DNA of 43,410 nt from Leptospira sp. (GTDB taxonomy: Bacteria; Spirochaetota; Leptospiria; Leptospirales; Leptospiraceae): positions 1 to 43,410 of the forward strand of contig PEQN01000025.1 in assembly GCA_002786225.1 (NCBI GenBank). Reading direction: 5' to 3'. The position numbers were made by a program, and so were the translations under genes. This document shows, in pieces, positions 28,984 to 38,011 of the stretch (position 1 is its first letter; each line of letters begins with the position of its first letter). The notes under the pieces were generated by a model. It did not search any database, had not been told where the DNA came from, and worked only from the letters and a program-made list of their open reading frames with translations.

Positions 28984-30080
28984 TCAAAGTTTACTGGAAG
29001 ACGCCTCTCCGAGAAAGAGCACCTATCGTATTAATTGCATTTTTATCTGTGTTGCTTTATCTATGTGTAGAAGAATTTCAAATTAGTAAAGAACAATCCT
29101 ATTATAAAGAAAAATTAAATGCATCCAAGCTAACTGAAAAAGCTTACCAGAGAATTCGAAAAGAAAGTTTACTCAGAAGTCATATGGCTAATCCGACTTT
29201 TGACCCCAACCAAACTGGGCTTATTGGAACCAGTATATCTGAAGTTACAAGCAACGTTGGATACCTCTCATCCAAACAAACTTCGATTAATCCTAATTTT
29301 GCCGCTGTCGCAGTACATCTGTTTAAGAAAGCCAAACTCAAACCTGGAGATTCAGTTGCGGTAGCCCTTTCTGGTTCCTTTCCTGCGATTAATATTGCTG
29401 TCTATTCAGCTATTCAAACTATGAAATTGAAACCAGTTGTAATCACTTCAGCAGCTTCGTCTCAATGGGGAGCCAATCACATTGATTTTCTTTGGTTGGA
29501 TATGGAGAATATTTTGTATAAAGATGGAATACTAAATATTAAATCTAAATATGCAACATTGGGTGGAGTAGAAGATAAGGCTTTGGGAATGTCAGAAAGA
29601 AGCAAAAAGTTATTAACTGAATCAATCCTTCGAAATAAGGTAACAACTTATGATTTTAAAAATTTTACAGATGGAATCAATAAACGAATCGAGCTTTATA
29701 ATTCCAGTAGCATTACCCCTATTAAAGCATATATTAATATTGGTGGTGGTGCTTTATCGGTGGGAACAAGTATAGGCAAGAAAACCTTTAAACCTGGTCT
29801 AATAAAATCAATTCCTGTTGATGGAGAAGATGTAGACTCTGTTATGCTACGATATCTTAAAAATGATATTCCAGTAATTCATTTTATTCAAATTGAAACT
29901 CTTGCCAAAAAATACAATCTACCAACTCAGCCCAAGAAAAATCCTATTCCAGGCGAAGGAAATATTTTCAGGAAGAAAGAATATAACGTTTGGCTTATCC
30001 TTATAAGTTTATTGATTATTTTTGCATTTTTAATCTATTTGAAACGAAAAACTGCCCTAGATGGAGATCTATTGATTTGA
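28980..30080 (+). CDS. pgsW: Poly-gamma-glutamate system protein PgsW
   Basis: A 366-residue protein with one helix near each end (about residues 15-31 and 339-357), so the large middle part is probably periplasmic. The middle carries GLIGTSISEVTSNVGYLSSK, SVAVALSGSFPAINIAVYSA, TSAASSQWGAN and YINIGGGALSVGTS. These match the 'poly-gamma-glutamate system protein' family found beside pgsBC in several phyla, called PgsW. It may replace PgsA/CapA, which is missing here; its activity is unknown. It is the last gene of the run. Confidence 0.82.
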   Translation: MIKVYWKTPLRERAPIVLIAFLSVLLYLCVEEFQISKEQSYYKEKLNASKLTEKAYQRIRKESLLRSHMANPTFDPNQTGLIGTSISEVTSNVGYLSSKQTSINPNFAAVAVHLFKKAKLKPGDSVAVALSGSFPAINIAVYSAIQTMKLKPVVITSAASSQWGANHIDFLWLDMENILYKDGILNIKSKYATLGGVEDKALGMSERSKKLLTESILRNKVTTYDFKNFTDGINKRIELYNSSSITPIKAYINIGGGALSVGTSIGKKTFKPGLIKSIPVDGEDVDSVMLRYLKNDIPVIHFIQIETLAKKYNLPTQPKKNPIPGEGNIFRKKEYNVWLILISLLIIFAFLIYLKRKTALDGDLLI

Positions 30081-30107
30081 AAAAAGAAAAACCCAGCCTA
30101 ACTGGGT
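30081..30107 (-). terminator. Minus-strand intrinsic terminator
   Basis: On the minus strand ACCCAG-TTAGG-CTGGGT (30107-30091) is followed at once by TTTTTCTTTTTT. This faces opposite to pgsW and to the two small genes on its right. It may end the short transcript proposed next to it or stop antisense reading into the pgs operon. Confidence 0.7.
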
Positions 30108-30140
30108 CAGTGTGTTGATAAATGATATTCAGGAATGAAA
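30082..30140 (-). ncRNA. Candidate small RNA upstream of a minus-strand terminator
   Basis: On the minus strand a TATAAT (30152-30147) with TTGATA (30173-30168) 15 bases ahead could start a transcript near 30140. The intrinsic terminator at 30107-30081 would end it, giving about 60 bases. No ORF or ribosome site is present in it. The 15-base spacing is short and the reverse TATAAT also exists on the plus strand, so this remains a weak call. Confidence 0.3.
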
Positions 30141-30231
30141 TTCCTAATTATAATAAAAAAGGAATTCTATCAAATTTTGCAAGCATTTTTTTAAGTGAAA
30201 TTTCTAGTCTATTCAAATAGTCTAAACAAGT

Positions 30232-30447
30232 ATGATTCGAATCATTTTACTATCTATTCTGCTTTTTCTCTTCTTTCGATGGATCTTTAGAATTTATCTC
30301 GCTTTTCGAATTGGATCAGAGGCTGTGCGCGACTCCAGGTATCGTGTGTATAGATCTGGTTCTTTTGGCAATCCTAGTGGACCGATTGGTGGAAATATTC
30401 CCAGAGAAAAAGATGTGACCGACAGAGGAAGAGTTATAGAGGATTGA
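30232..30447 (+). CDS. Small single-helix membrane protein, unknown function
   Basis: A 71-residue protein with an N-terminal membrane helix (residues 2-17, rich in Leu/Ile/Phe), an Arg-rich stretch and a Gly/Pro/Ser-rich tail. I do not recognise a family. It lies alone between pgsW and a lipoprotein gene, both on the same strand; the gap of 151 bases and the minus-strand terminator suggest it is not part of the pgs operon. Confidence 0.6.
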   Translation: MIRIILLSILLFLFFRWIFRIYLAFRIGSEAVRDSRYRVYRSGSFGNPSGPIGGNIPREKDVTDRGRVIED

Positions 30448-30514
30448 TCTTTTTAGTATTTTATAGAAGAATAGTATGATTTAGGAATTCCATTTTCTCG
30501 ACGATAGATATCTT

Positions 30515-31015
30515 ATGAGGTTCTTGAAAACATCCTTTCTAGCTATTGGGCTTTCGTTATGTATTTCCTGTGGTTCGCCTTCTGGTTCTATAGGTTGGAT
30601 GACTACCTATGATGAGGGAATGACGGAATTAGACAGAGAATTTGGAATCCAAACTGACTTTCAAATGACCAGAGAGGATCTCTTCTTTTCCCCCCAAGAA
30701 ACAATACACTTTGTTTATGTTTTTGATTCTCGTGTTAGTGCCTCTGATGAGTTTTATTTCTCCTTAAATAAAAAATCTATAGACTTCCTTGAAGTTGACC
30801 TTAGAAGAAAAACGATTGAAGAAGGCAATCCTGTAATTCGAGATTACTACCGAGGTCTTGGAATAGGAGATTATCTTTTGAAAATTGCTTATGAAGGAGA
30901 AGTCTTCGATCAAGTGGAATTTAAAGTCCTACCTGAAGATGGCTATTACGCTGACACTTTAGAATCTGATCTATCTATTGATATGGAAGATGATATAATC
31001 CGATACAGTCGTTAG
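30515..31015 (+). CDS. Hypothetical lipoprotein
   Basis: A 166-residue protein with a lipoprotein signal (residues 1-19, SLCISC lipobox, then GSPSGS). The mature part is acidic and probably beta-rich, ending in DMEDDIIRYSR. No family was recognised. It lies 67 bases after the small membrane protein gene and converges on tetR, only 3 bases away. Confidence 0.65.
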   Translation: MRFLKTSFLAIGLSLCISCGSPSGSIGWMTTYDEGMTELDREFGIQTDFQMTREDLFFSPQETIHFVYVFDSRVSASDEFYFSLNKKSIDFLEVDLRRKTIEEGNPVIRDYYRGLGIGDYLLKIAYEGEVFDQVEFKVLPEDGYYADTLESDLSIDMEDDIIRYSR

Positions 31016-31018
31016 ATT

Positions 31019-31612
31019 TTATTTCACTTCTAGACTCTCTAGCCAATTTCCAATTGCTAGTTTGAAATTCTTTTTCTTTATTGCTTTTTCTTTTTGGTTA
31101 CACTTACTAATGACCAATAAGGCTTGGTTCACCATTCCCAAAAATAAATGTGCCACCTCTTCAAAATTAGGAACAAAGATCTTCTTTTGATTGTGAGATT
31201 TCTTCAATAGCTCTAACAAAGGCTTAATGATAAATCTATCATCCAAATCGATAATTTCTTCCCAAGTTAGAACACTGTAGCAATCCATAAGCCATATCTG
31301 AATAAATTCTTTATCCTCGGCAAGATCCAATGAAGTATGCCACTCTTTCTTGAACTTTGACCAGTCACTATTCTTTATATCTAAGCTTAATTCTTCATTC
31401 ATCTGGAGACATACTTCATAGAAGATATCTTTCTTGCTTTTGAAATGGTGGTACAAGGCTCCCCTTGTTAGTTGTAACTCTTCAAGGATATCCTCAGTAG
31501 AAGTTGCTGCATAAGTCTTGCGACCGAATAATTTTCGTGAGATACGAATAATATTCTTACGCGTTAATTCACCCTGCTCTTGCTTGCCCAAATCTTTTTT
31601 AAGTTTAGCCAT
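31019..31612 (-). CDS. TetR/AcrR-family transcriptional repressor
   Basis: A 197-residue regulator. The N-terminal helix-turn-helix is clear: IIRISRKLFGRKTYAATSTEDILEE followed by LTRGALYHHFKSKKDIFYEV. The C-terminal ligand domain is helical and not assignable. It is divergent from the amine-oxidase-like gene, and a perfect 31-bp palindrome lies between them. It probably represses itself and the divergent pair; the ligand is unknown. Confidence 0.9.
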   Translation of the reverse strand: MAKLKKDLGKQEQGELTRKNIIRISRKLFGRKTYAATSTEDILEELQLTRGALYHHFKSKKDIFYEVCLQMNEELSLDIKNSDWSKFKKEWHTSLDLAEDKEFIQIWLMDCYSVLTWEEIIDLDDRFIIKPLLELLKKSHNQKKIFVPNFEEVAHLFLGMVNQALLVISKCNQKEKAIKKKNFKLAIGNWLESLEVK

Positions 31613-31682
31613 CTAGAATTATCATTTTATAATTGGATTTTTTATTACACAAGCAAATTTTTCTTGAATAAGTAAAATTAAA

Positions 31683-31713
31683 ATTTTACATACATACTGA
31701 TTGTATGTAAAAT
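31683..31713. promoter_or_regulatory. Probable TetR operator (perfect palindrome)
   Basis: Arms ATTTTACATACA (31683-31694) and TGTATGTAAAAT (31702-31713) with a 7-base centre. It lies between tetR and the oxidoreductase gene, and TTGACA starts just 3 bases later (31717-31722). Repressor binding would block RNA polymerase at this promoter. Confidence 0.7.
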
Positions 31714-31750
31714 AGCTTGACAAAAATTTTCCATAATTTAGATGTAAATT

Positions 31751-33157
31751 ATGAAAGAAATGAACAGGTCCACATTTTTTAAATACTCTGCCCTCCCATT
31801 ATTAGCACTAGGCTTACAGAAATGTTTATCTATACAATCCAAACCTTTCGACCAAAAAGAGGCTAATTTCTCACCTACCGTTTTGGTCGTTGGAGGAGGA
31901 ATAAGTGGAATCTGCGCAGCTATGAAATTACAGGAATATGGGATTTCAGCTCAATTAATAGAGGCTCAATCCTACTTCGGAGGTAGGATGAAATCTGTTT
32001 TGAATGATAATTCGGTATCTGCTGAACTTGGAGCACAACTTTTCAATCAGGACATGAAGGAAATCATAAACTTACTAGAAAGAAATTATCTAGAGTACAG
32101 TTCCGTTTATGGAGATGGTAATACTTTCTCATTGAATGCCACTGGTAAAGAAGTCTGGGATGAAGATTCTAATATCTATGATTGGATCGATGAAGAAAAA
32201 TTTTTAACAAAATTAGATTCAAAAGATATAGACCAAGACTTCTCCTTGTCTGAAGCGATAGATGCCATGACTGATGAGAAAGAGAAAAGAATTCTTCTGA
32301 AAAATATGTTTAGAGAACTCATGGGGAAGAATCCAGAGCTTGTAAGTACTCGGGGAACCTATGAGTTGTATAAAAGATTTAATTCTGAGCGAGATGCTGA
32401 CGAATTGCACTGTGAGAATGGGCTAGGTCGATTGATTGAAAGCTTAATTCAAAAGCTTGAGTATGCACCGATTCATTCCAATCCCATAAAAAGAATTCTA
32501 TGGAAAAATGGTAAATTCAATTCAACATCTAAAAAGGGAGTCATAGAGTCAAATTATCTTATACTGGCTGTTCCTCCACCTATCATTCAAAAGATTTCAA
32601 TAGAACCTAAATTGCCTCAAGCTATTCAAAAGGCGATAGCTAGTTTCGATACAGGTGACATGATTAAAATTACTTTGGTCTTTAAAGAACCATTTTGGCG
32701 CAAAGAAGGTTGGAGTGGAAGTTTTGTGAGCAATGTATACAAAGGTGTGACTGTTATAGATTCTTCTCTAAAAAATCAAAAGCAAGGAAAGCTTGTTCTT
32801 TTTATAGGTGCAGAGACAGCGCTTGAACTTTCTAAGAAAAGCCAAGAACAAAGGCAAGAGTTCGCATACAATCTAACAAAACAAGCCTTTAATGAAAATT
32901 GGCAGATGCCAATAGAATACTATGAAGGAATCTGGGTCAAGCATCCTTGGTCGGGAGGCGGCTACAATTCCTTTGTGAAATATGGTGGCAAGCCCAATGC
33001 AGCCGAGGTTCTAAGAAACTACAATTCAAATTTACTATTCGCTGGATCAGAAATCTCTGCTGAATTTCCTGGATATATGGAAGGTGCAATTCGTTCTGGT
33101 TACAGTGCAGCAAAACAAATTCATTCTAAAATAAAATCAGAAAAAGGTAAACCATGA
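31751..33157 (+). CDS. FAD-dependent amine oxidase-like protein, exported or lipid-anchored
   Basis: A 468-residue flavoprotein. After an N-terminal segment NRSTFFKYSALPLLALGLQKC, a degenerate Tat-like or lipoprotein signal, comes the dinucleotide fold VLVVGGGISGICAAMKLQEYG with the ribose-binding Glu and YFGGRM. The C-terminus has LFAGSEISAEFPGYMEGAI, the usual FAD contact of flavin-containing amine oxidases. The substrate is unknown. The start is either ATG 31751 or ATG 31760. It is divergent from tetR and overlaps the DUF418 gene by ATGA, so the two probably form a TetR-controlled operon. Confidence 0.8.
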   Translation: MKEMNRSTFFKYSALPLLALGLQKCLSIQSKPFDQKEANFSPTVLVVGGGISGICAAMKLQEYGISAQLIEAQSYFGGRMKSVLNDNSVSAELGAQLFNQDMKEIINLLERNYLEYSSVYGDGNTFSLNATGKEVWDEDSNIYDWIDEEKFLTKLDSKDIDQDFSLSEAIDAMTDEKEKRILLKNMFRELMGKNPELVSTRGTYELYKRFNSERDADELHCENGLGRLIESLIQKLEYAPIHSNPIKRILWKNGKFNSTSKKGVIESNYLILAVPPPIIQKISIEPKLPQAIQKAIASFDTGDMIKITLVFKEPFWRKEGWSGSFVSNVYKGVTVIDSSLKNQKQGKLVLFIGAETALELSKKSQEQRQEFAYNLTKQAFNENWQMPIEYYEGIWVKHPWSGGGYNSFVKYGGKPNAAEVLRNYNSNLLFAGSEISAEFPGYMEGAIRSGYSAAKQIHSKIKSEKGKP

Positions 33158-34335
33158 GTCAAATCCAATCCTCCCATCAAGAATCGTCTTCTCAAACTTC
33201 CGCTGCAAGACTACCTCTCTTAGATTTCTTAAGAGGATTTTCTTTGGTTGGTATCCTAGCTGTGAATCTACCCTATTTTGCTGAACCTCCTTATGGTTTT
33301 AGTCCCTTTCACTCGACAAGTTCAGAAGTTACACGCTTTTTGCTTAATTTTTTCTTTACAGGTAAGTTTTTCATCTTATTCTCCTTTGTATTTGGATATG
33401 GATTCACTATTTTACTCTATAGCTCAGCCCAAAAAGGTTATGAAGCAAAAAGAGTATTTTATAGAAGATTGATTGGACTTTTTACCTTAGGAATCATTCA
33501 CGCTCACTTCTTATTTTCTGGAGATATACTAGTAAGCTATTCCATCTTAGGTTTTATTTTGTACCAAATGAAGGATCTATCGGATAAGACTCTCATCAAA
33601 TGCATGGGCTTCTTTTGGATTTTATCAATTCTATGCTATGGCATTATTGGATTCCTTTCCTATCTTCCTGGTGAATCCTACGGGCTAGACTATGAGAGTT
33701 TAACGAAAGAATCCATTGCCAATCATTTTGGAACTTTTTATGAACTAACTTTACAAAAAATAAAAGAATACTACTTTTCTTTTCCTTTCTTAATTTTTTA
33801 CAATTGGCCTTCTGCCATTCTTATGTTTTTGGTTGGCTTAATGGCAGGAAAGAGACAATTGCTTTCCCAACCTGAGAAGATCTGGACTTATTTTCAAGGA
33901 AAGAAAAGATACCTCTTCATTATAGCCATTATAACTAATTTATGTTATGCGTTTAGCTCTTTAAACCAGGATTCACTTTTGTATGGAGTATTTTTTTCTA
34001 GTCTTCTTTCGATAGCAGGAATTAGTCTTATGATTCTCTATATTCTATTATGGATCAGATTTTTTTTCCTTGGATCTATTAAGCAGAATCTATTTGTTAC
34101 CCTACTCTCCAGAGCAGGAAGCATGTCCTTGTCGAATTACCTTATGCAATCCATAATCTGCAATTGGATATTCCATGGATGGGGTCTTGGATACTTTGGA
34201 AAACTTGAACCAGAATGGGTAGCTTTTCTGATTGTACCAATTTATGGATTTAATTTAGCGTTTAGCTACTTTTGGAAAAAGTTTTTTGCACTGGGACCTT
34301 TCGAAATCATACTCAGAAAATGGACATATGCTTGA
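33154..34335 (+). CDS. DUF418 family membrane protein
   Basis: A 393-residue protein with about ten membrane helices. The opening RLPLLDFLRGFSLVGILAVNL and later SLSNYLMQSIICNWIFHG are typical of DUF418 proteins. The family is related in layout to acyltransferase-like membrane proteins but has no proven role. It is coupled to the flavoprotein gene by an ATGA overlap and converges on the TPR protein gene, 2 bases away. Confidence 0.85.
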   Translation: MSQIQSSHQESSSQTSAARLPLLDFLRGFSLVGILAVNLPYFAEPPYGFSPFHSTSSEVTRFLLNFFFTGKFFILFSFVFGYGFTILLYSSAQKGYEAKRVFYRRLIGLFTLGIIHAHFLFSGDILVSYSILGFILYQMKDLSDKTLIKCMGFFWILSILCYGIIGFLSYLPGESYGLDYESLTKESIANHFGTFYELTLQKIKEYYFSFPFLIFYNWPSAILMFLVGLMAGKRQLLSQPEKIWTYFQGKKRYLFIIAIITNLCYAFSSLNQDSLLYGVFFSSLLSIAGISLMILYILLWIRFFFLGSIKQNLFVTLLSRAGSMSLSNYLMQSIICNWIFHGWGLGYFGKLEPEWVAFLIVPIYGFNLAFSYFWKKFFALGPFEIILRKWTYA

Positions 34336-34337
34336 AA

Positions 34338-36263
34338 TCAATACAATTTTTCAGCAGGACGAAGGAAACCATCGCTTTGGGTCTTTTCAACACGTTCTAT
34401 ACTTTTTAGGGAAAAATTAGCCTCAACTTCATTGCCAGATTCCACTAGTTCGCGGTAGAATTTTTTAGCTGACTCGAAGTCACGTTTAGTTTCTTGGATT
34501 TCAGCTAATCGAAGTAAGATGCGACTTTGAGGTATAGATTTGGATTGTGTAAGCAAGCGGTCAAGTTCAATCTTTAAGTCATCAAGTTGAATATTGAGAA
34601 TTCGAAATTGAGCTAAGGCATCATCTTGGGTTGTAAGTAGAAGTTCTTTTTTATATCTTAGGATATCACGCTCTAGCTTAGTGATAGCCGCTTTGGATGA
34701 AGAAATTTTATCATCTAAAGATTTATTTTGTTCATAGGCTAGAAGTAATTTTTCTTCTTCTCTGTCTATCCTCTTTTCCCGTTTGTGTGCAAGGGATATC
34801 CCATAATTAGCGATTGCAACTTTCTCTTGGGAGCCTTGAGGATTGTCATTTAACCATTGTTCATAGTATGTTTTTGATTTATCTAAATCTCCTATGATTT
34901 TTTCATAGAATCTTCCAAGTTCATAAACAATAGCTTGTTTCTTACTTGCATCTTGTGTCGTAGTAAAGAATTTTTCATAGTAATCGGCAGCTATCACCTT
35001 ACGCTTAATATCAGAATTTAGAATGGCAAGATTCAGATAGGTATCAGCTAGATTCTCTTTGTCTTCATCACTTGGGTCTTGATTTTCCGCAAGTTTTAGA
35101 GCAATGTACTTTTCAAAATAGTCAATAGATTTTATTTTCTTACCATCGATCTTAAATTGCTTGGCAACCTCATAGATTGCCTCTGGAAAACTTGGATCTA
35201 TACGGTAGGATTTTTCAAGAAGATATTCATAAGCAAAGAAATCTGTATTTCTTTTGTAATCAAAAAGAATAAAGATTCCTCTTCCAACTAATGTAGATTT
35301 GTTGACGATTTTTAATCTTTCCTTATTTGCATCTTCTGATTTACGAACAAGTTGAGCAAGTCTGTAGAAATTTTCTGCATCTTCTCTAGACTTCAATTTC
35401 CGAAAAGGTTCATAGTTTTGTTCTAAAGATGCTTGGTAAGATTTTTCCGCATCCTCAAGTAAGTTCTTCTTTCTTGTCAGATCCAATTCTTTGGATTTCT
35501 TTTCTTCTTGGTAAGCCCTATAAGAGATCTTATTCAAGGAGAAATCGGATCCAAGTTTATGAATGATTCTTTTGGCATCTTCCACTTCTTCGATAGCTTT
35601 CTTTCGTCTATCAAATGCTAACTTATGATTCTGTCTCGCTTGGATGCCATTTGGTTCAAGAACTTCTTTCCAAGACTGCTCATCTAAGAATCTATCTTCT
35701 GTATGGGATAGATCTCTATATCGCAAAGCAGTTGTATAATGACGTATAGCTTGTTGAATATCTTTCTTTTGATCATAAAGTTCTGCTAATCTTTTATGCA
35801 AGTTATAGACAATCTCAGAATCACGAATGATTTCCGTTTCCGCTTTGGTATTCATAAAGGCATCTATGAGAAGGCGGACTTCATTCTGCTCATTCTTAGT
35901 GGAAAATTTGGAACCTCGATTCTTATCTTCCCAAATTCTTTTTTCATTTAGAAATTGGCTATAGTATCTTCTAAGAAGTCCATCGGCTTCATTGATTTTT
36001 GTACCAAGATCTTTGTCCCCTTCTCCCTCTCCTGGCTCAGCTGGATTGTAAGGAATTGCAATTCCAGAATCAGGCGCTATCTTCAATCGTGTAGCGGTAT
36101 CTAAAAGGGAAATCTCTTCTGGACGAATAACTTCATAGGGATACAAATAAAGACCCTTGGCATCATCTCGTCCATCATCTTCACCTGCTGGTAGAGGCAA
36201 ACTCAGGATGAAAATGAGAGCCAGAAGTAAGCCAGGCAAATATTTTTTTCCCAGAAATCGCAT
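34338..36263 (-). CDS. Exported TPR-repeat protein
   Basis: A 641-residue protein with a cleavable signal peptide (residues 1-27, ending LPLPAG). The rest is helical, with TPR-like units such as RLAELYDQKKDIQQAIRHYTTALRY, YEVAKQFKIDGKKIKSIDYFEKYIALK and coiled-coil stretches rich in Lys/Glu. It probably sits in the periplasm as a protein-binding scaffold. The starts of this and the nucleotidyltransferase gene face away from each other with 77 bases between. Confidence 0.75.
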   Translation of the reverse strand: MRFLGKKYLPGLLLALIFILSLPLPAGEDDGRDDAKGLYLYPYEVIRPEEISLLDTATRLKIAPDSGIAIPYNPAEPGEGEGDKDLGTKINEADGLLRRYYSQFLNEKRIWEDKNRGSKFSTKNEQNEVRLLIDAFMNTKAETEIIRDSEIVYNLHKRLAELYDQKKDIQQAIRHYTTALRYRDLSHTEDRFLDEQSWKEVLEPNGIQARQNHKLAFDRRKKAIEEVEDAKRIIHKLGSDFSLNKISYRAYQEEKKSKELDLTRKKNLLEDAEKSYQASLEQNYEPFRKLKSREDAENFYRLAQLVRKSEDANKERLKIVNKSTLVGRGIFILFDYKRNTDFFAYEYLLEKSYRIDPSFPEAIYEVAKQFKIDGKKIKSIDYFEKYIALKLAENQDPSDEDKENLADTYLNLAILNSDIKRKVIAADYYEKFFTTTQDASKKQAIVYELGRFYEKIIGDLDKSKTYYEQWLNDNPQGSQEKVAIANYGISLAHKREKRIDREEEKLLLAYEQNKSLDDKISSSKAAITKLERDILRYKKELLLTTQDDALAQFRILNIQLDDLKIELDRLLTQSKSIPQSRILLRLAEIQETKRDFESAKKFYRELVESGNEVEANFSLKSIERVEKTQSDGFLRPAEKLY

Positions 36264-36340
36264 ATCTTATCTATCGGCAGATTCGAAAAAAGGAAAAACC
36301 CTTGGCAAAGCAGATTTCAGCTTTTTTATGAGTATAAGAC

Positions 36341-37003
36341 ATGGATAATTTGATCGAAAAATATCTTACCTTAAAGAACAGGTATAGAAATTATGATACC
36401 AAAGAAGCTCTGCGAAGGGTTCAAGCCTTTCGCCTTGCCGCCAAAGATCTCTCTGAAAAAGGCTACCATGTCGCCTTAGAGTTATTAGGTTCTATTAATT
36501 TTGGAATCTGCGAAGAATCCTCCGATGTAGACTGTATACTCCTTCATTCTTGTGAATTGCACAAACAAGAAGGCTCATGCCCTGACGATTGTCCCAATTA
36601 TATTTTTGAAATTAAGGAAATCGTAAAGTCGATTCACAGAAGACTTCGATCTAAGGATCTCAAGATTGATTTCTTAGATAACATCAACCTTCTTTATGTA
36701 GAACAATCCATTCAGAAGGGGGACGTGATCGATAATGAAGTTCTATACCGTTTGCTTTTTTATAGAAACCTTGGTCGCCCTGTCAATCGTCCGCTTTTTA
36801 TCAACTATTGCGAAAGATTAGAAGACAATCCTGAATTTATCCGAGAGATTATTCCCTGGGCAACCGAAGCTCTAGGTGGATACTTACGAACCAACCAGCA
36901 CAGACTTTCATTTAATAAGTACAATGAGCGCATTCTAAGCAAGGGACTACTTCTTCCAAAGGAGCTAGAAGAAGAACTAAAAAAGTACCTAGAGAGCGTT
37001 TAA
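36341..37003 (+). CDS. Pol-beta-type nucleotidyltransferase with Cys/His insert
   Basis: A 220-residue protein. The nucleotidyltransferase motif is visible as LLGSINFG (G50-S51) and SSDVDCILL (D62, D64), the GS...DxD pattern of the Pol-beta superfamily. Directly after it comes C71-x2-H74-x5-C80-x3-C84, which looks like a metal-binding loop not usual in this place. A Leu/Lys-rich helical C-terminus follows. Target molecule unknown. It converges on the next gene with 4 bases between stops. Confidence 0.65.
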   Translation: MDNLIEKYLTLKNRYRNYDTKEALRRVQAFRLAAKDLSEKGYHVALELLGSINFGICEESSDVDCILLHSCELHKQEGSCPDDCPNYIFEIKEIVKSIHRRLRSKDLKIDFLDNINLLYVEQSIQKGDVIDNEVLYRLLFYRNLGRPVNRPLFINYCERLEDNPEFIREIIPWATEALGGYLRTNQHRLSFNKYNERILSKGLLLPKELEEELKKYLESV

Positions 37004-37007
37004 GCTT

Positions 37008-37940
37008 TTACCAAACAATTCCCATCTTACTTGCTTTTGGTGCAAAATCCTTATCTTGTTTCAGAATCAAACCAATAGCAAGCTCTATAGATTCAGCTAT
37101 TATTTTACTTTTGCCACCCTTAGCCTTTAAACTTTTTAGTTCAGATTGTAACTTAACAAGTTCTTGGTTGGCTTGAGCAGACTTCCCAGACTGAATAGCT
37201 GATTTAAAATTGACCCAAATCTCTGTTAACTTTTTATTAGGTTCTGGCAATGGATCATTCTTCTGCTCCAGTTCCTTTCTTGCGTATTTCATGTCCCAAA
37301 TTTCTTTATGGCTATGGCTTGCATCAATTTCATCTTCCAGCAATTTTTGGTAGGAAATTGGATTCGAAATTGCTGCTTCCATTAACTCCTTCTTCCAGCT
37401 AGGATAGCCTGAGAGGCATTCTGCAAAGATCCCGTTTTGAAACTGTTGCTTTGTTAACAATTTCTTGGAGACCAAGATACGAATAGTACCTATCGCATTT
37501 TCGGGATTTGCCTCATTGCAATCCTGAATGGCACGCAGGTAAAGAACGGGAATTTCTCCAGACTTGCCCATTCTTCTTTCTAAATCTTTCAGGTTTCCGC
37601 TCTTAAGGGCAAGATTCTGAAAAAGGTTGCGGTAGTAATTGTCACTAGGTTCCTTCTTATAAGCTAAGGCTGCTGCTGTATAGGCTCTGGGATAATCTGA
37701 TTCAGAATTATAAAGTATTGCAAGGTTGGCACAAGAAAGTCCAGATGCATAATCCTTAAATCTACACCTAGATTCCAAATTACTGATAGCATCTGCCTTG
37801 AGTTGATCCCCTGAATAGAAATCGAGGATGATTTTCTCAAAAAAAATCATGTCCTCCAAAGGAAAGTGAAAATCATCTCTAGCATGAATAAAGATGGGAA
37901 AACTTAGGAATAAAAACAAAACCGCTGCGGATTTCTTCAT
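37008..37940 (-). CDS. Exported helical-repeat protein, unknown function
   Basis: A 310-residue protein with a signal peptide (residues 1-20, ending FIHA). The mature part is helical and TPR-like (ADAISNLESRCRFKDYASG, YTAAALAYKKEPSDNYY), with several Cys. No family was recognised. It is divergent from the S41 protease gene; the 71-base gap probably holds both promoters. Confidence 0.6.
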   Translation of the reverse strand: MKKSAAVLFLFLSFPIFIHARDDFHFPLEDMIFFEKIILDFYSGDQLKADAISNLESRCRFKDYASGLSCANLAILYNSESDYPRAYTAAALAYKKEPSDNYYRNLFQNLALKSGNLKDLERRMGKSGEIPVLYLRAIQDCNEANPENAIGTIRILVSKKLLTKQQFQNGIFAECLSGYPSWKKELMEAAISNPISYQKLLEDEIDASHSHKEIWDMKYARKELEQKNDPLPEPNKKLTEIWVNFKSAIQSGKSAQANQELVKLQSELKSLKAKGGKSKIIAESIELAIGLILKQDKDFAPKASKMGIVW

Positions 37941-38011
37941 TTTTTCAGTTGCCTATATCGTTTTAAATAGTTTACTGAACAAGAATCCAATCTTTGAACT
38001 GGAGAATCAAC

